NCBI GenBank assembly: GCA_017391435.1
Contig: JAFOYS010000354.1
Coordinates: 1-7,259 of the forward strand
Source of the DNA: Alistipes sp.
Lineage (GTDB): Bacteria; Bacteroidota; Bacteroidia; Bacteroidales; Rikenellaceae
Direction: 5' to 3'
DNA: 7,259 nucleotides
Made by a program: the position numbers and the translations under genes. Position 1 is the first letter of the stretch. Each line of letters starts with the position of its first letter. Of the stretch, positions 6,320-7,259 are shown piece after piece. Below the pieces are notes generated by a model. The model worked only from the letters and a program-made list of their open reading frames with translations. It did no database searches and had not been told where the DNA came from.

Positions 6320-6373
6320 TGCTTTGGTTGTCAGTGTGTTATAGTGTTTGTGAAAATTAATAAATAGTAATAT

Positions 6374-7123
6374 ATGGCTACAACAAAGAAAACCACAGAG
6401 GTAGATTACTCGATGTACGAGAAGATTATGGCTCTTTACGAGTTGCAGAAGATTGACTCTCAGATTGATGAGATCAACAAGGTAAAGGGTGAGCTTCCAG
6501 ATGAGGTTCAGGATCTGGACGATGAGGTTACAGGTCTTAGAACTCGTGTAGAGAGTATCAATGCCGAGATTGAGGAGCTTGGTGCGCTCACTCGCCAGCG
6601 TCGCCGTCAGATTGACGAGGCAAATATGCTGATTGCAAAGTACAATGAGCAGCAGGCAAATGTGCGTAACAACCGTGAGTTTGATGCTATTGCAAAGGAG
6701 ATTGAGTATCAGGAGCTTGAGATTCGCCTTGCAGAGAAGCACCTCAGAGAGTACGCTGCAGCTATCAAGGCTAAGAAGGCTAAGGTTGAGCAGACTGAGG
6801 CTCAGATTGCAGAGCGTAATGTTGATCTTGAGGCAAAGCGTACAGAGCTCGCTAATATTGAGGAGGAGACTGCAGATCAGGTTGCTGAGCTCGCTGCTCA
6901 GGCTGAGGTTGCAAAGAAGAAGATTGACGACCGTCTGCTTGCTGCATATACCCGTATCCGTAGCAAGGTCCGCAATGGTCTGGCAGTAGTTACTGTTCAG
7001 CGTGATGCTTGTAGCGGTTGCTTCAACCGTATCCCACCACAGCGTCAGGTAGAGGTTAGCCTCGGTAAGAAACTGATTGTCTGTGAGTACTGTGGTCGTA
7101 TTTTGGTTCCAAATCAGGACTAA
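6374..7123 (+). CDS. coiled-coil and C4 zinc-ribbon protein (DUF164/COG1579, HP0958/CT398-like)
   Basis: This 249-residue protein consists of a long antiparallel helical hairpin followed by a zinc ribbon. Heptad-rich helix covers about 15-200, including the family hallmark VRNNREFDAIAKEIEYQELEI (97-117) at the hairpin turn. The C-terminal ribbon has C213-x2-C216 (CSGC) and C237-x2-C240 (CEYC), spaced by 20 residues. The best studied relatives are Helicobacter pylori HP0958 (FlgZ), which binds RpoN and flaA mRNA, and Chlamydia CT398 (CdsZ). No flagellar or type III genes are present here, so only a general nucleic-acid or protein scaffold role is inferred. Start choice: the ATG at 6374 follows an A/T-rich leader without Shine-Dalgarno sequence, normal for this phylum. 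It is the last gene of the rightward cluster and is followed after 22 nt by the tandem array, with no clear terminator between. Confidence 0.9.
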   Translation: MATTKKTTEVDYSMYEKIMALYELQKIDSQIDEINKVKGELPDEVQDLDDEVTGLRTRVESINAEIEELGALTRQRRRQIDEANMLIAKYNEQQANVRNNREFDAIAKEIEYQELEIRLAEKHLREYAAAIKAKKAKVEQTEAQIAERNVDLEAKRTELANIEEETADQVAELAAQAEVAKKKIDDRLLAAYTRIRSKVRNGLAVVTVQRDACSGCFNRIPPQRQVEVSLGKKLIVCEYCGRILVPNQD

Positions 7124-7145
7124 TACACTCTTGTAGGCCATCAGT

Positions 7146-7259
7146 GGGGCATACAGTTTAAAAGGGGCATACAGTTTAAAAGGGGTGCACAGTTTAAAAG
7201 GGGTGCACAGTTTAAAATGGGTGCACAGTTTAAAATGGGTGTACGGTTTAAAATGGGAC
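7146..7259. repeat. tandem array of an 18-bp unit, truncated by the window end
   Basis: Six complete 18-bp copies start at 7146, 7164, 7182, 7200, 7218 and 7236, and a seventh begins at 7254. Copies 1-2 are GGGGCATACAGTTTAAAA, copies 3-4 GGGGTGCACAGTTTAAAA, copy 5 changes the first G to T, and copy 6 is TGGGTGTACGGTTTAAAA. GTTTAAAA and the GGG at unit positions 2-4 never vary; all changes fall at positions 1, 5-7 and 10. The unit length is a multiple of three: one forward frame has TAA in each copy, the other two stay open, and copies 5 onward create ATG at each junction (AAAATGGG). The function is unknown; it may be an intergenic minisatellite, a set of binding sites, or the start of a repetitive coding region to the right. 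Confidence 0.95.

Noticed and set aside
6323..6350. Promoter in the gap before the zinc-ribbon gene (TTTG, then TAGTGTTTG)
   Set aside because: The -7 element has three instead of two bases between TA and TTTG, and spacing to the upstream TTTG is short.
6311..7141. Long antisense open frame (276 codons) opposite the zinc-ribbon gene
   Set aside because: The product is a Leu/Cys/Asn-rich low-complexity sequence caused by reading the GAG- and CAG-rich coiled coil backwards.
7138..7147. Possible terminator stem CCA-TCAG-TGG after the last gene
   Set aside because: Only three base pairs and no U-tract.
7146..7259. CRISPR array
   Set aside because: The 18-bp units follow each other directly with no unique spacers, and no cas genes are present.

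Overview
The window reads as a chromosomal housekeeping segment from a Bacteroidales-type member of the Bacteroidota. The evidence is indirect: starts lack Shine-Dalgarno sequences and sit behind A/T-rich leaders, the best promoter matches fit the Bacteroidetes TTTG / TAnnTTTG pattern, and the proteins look like members of that phylum (a MerR regulator with a coiled-coil tail, a two-RCK TrkA, a bacterial-type dNK). I cannot fix the genus. No phage, transposon, CRISPR, rRNA or tRNA is seen.

Layout. Positions 1-185 are mostly non-coding and hold two hairpins with the same GCGAAAGC core. The second (114-139) is a convincing terminator for the leftward genes; the first overlaps a doubtful C-terminal coding tail. 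A leftward pair follows: a small membrane protein with a Cys-rich tail (1343-1603), then, 14 nt on, a secreted protein of unknown function with propeller-like repeats (186-1328). A short A/T-rich divergent region (1604-1706) contains a perfect 18-bp palindrome whose two halves each supply a TAnnTTTG element, so overlapping promoters appear to fire left and right.

Rightward from there, six tightly packed genes run to 7123: trkA (K+ channel regulatory subunit), a deoxynucleoside kinase, an RsmF-like rRNA m5C methyltransferase, a MerR-family regulator, a short-form Nif3/DUF34 metal protein, and a coiled-coil plus zinc-ribbon protein (DUF164/COG1579). Gaps are 18, about 15, 2, 3 and 54 nt with no visible internal terminator, so one long transcript is likely, perhaps with an extra promoter before the last gene. 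The genes do not form one pathway; they touch K+ uptake, dNTP salvage, ribosome modification and poorly understood conserved functions.

The last 114 bases are a tandem array of an 18-bp unit (six full copies and a partial one) that runs off the window end, where an operon terminator would be expected. The items most worth a second look are this array, a sliding-clamp-like QASLF at the C-terminus of the deoxynucleoside kinase, the palindromic divergent promoter and the altered glycine motifs of TrkA. I see no clear new multi-gene system.
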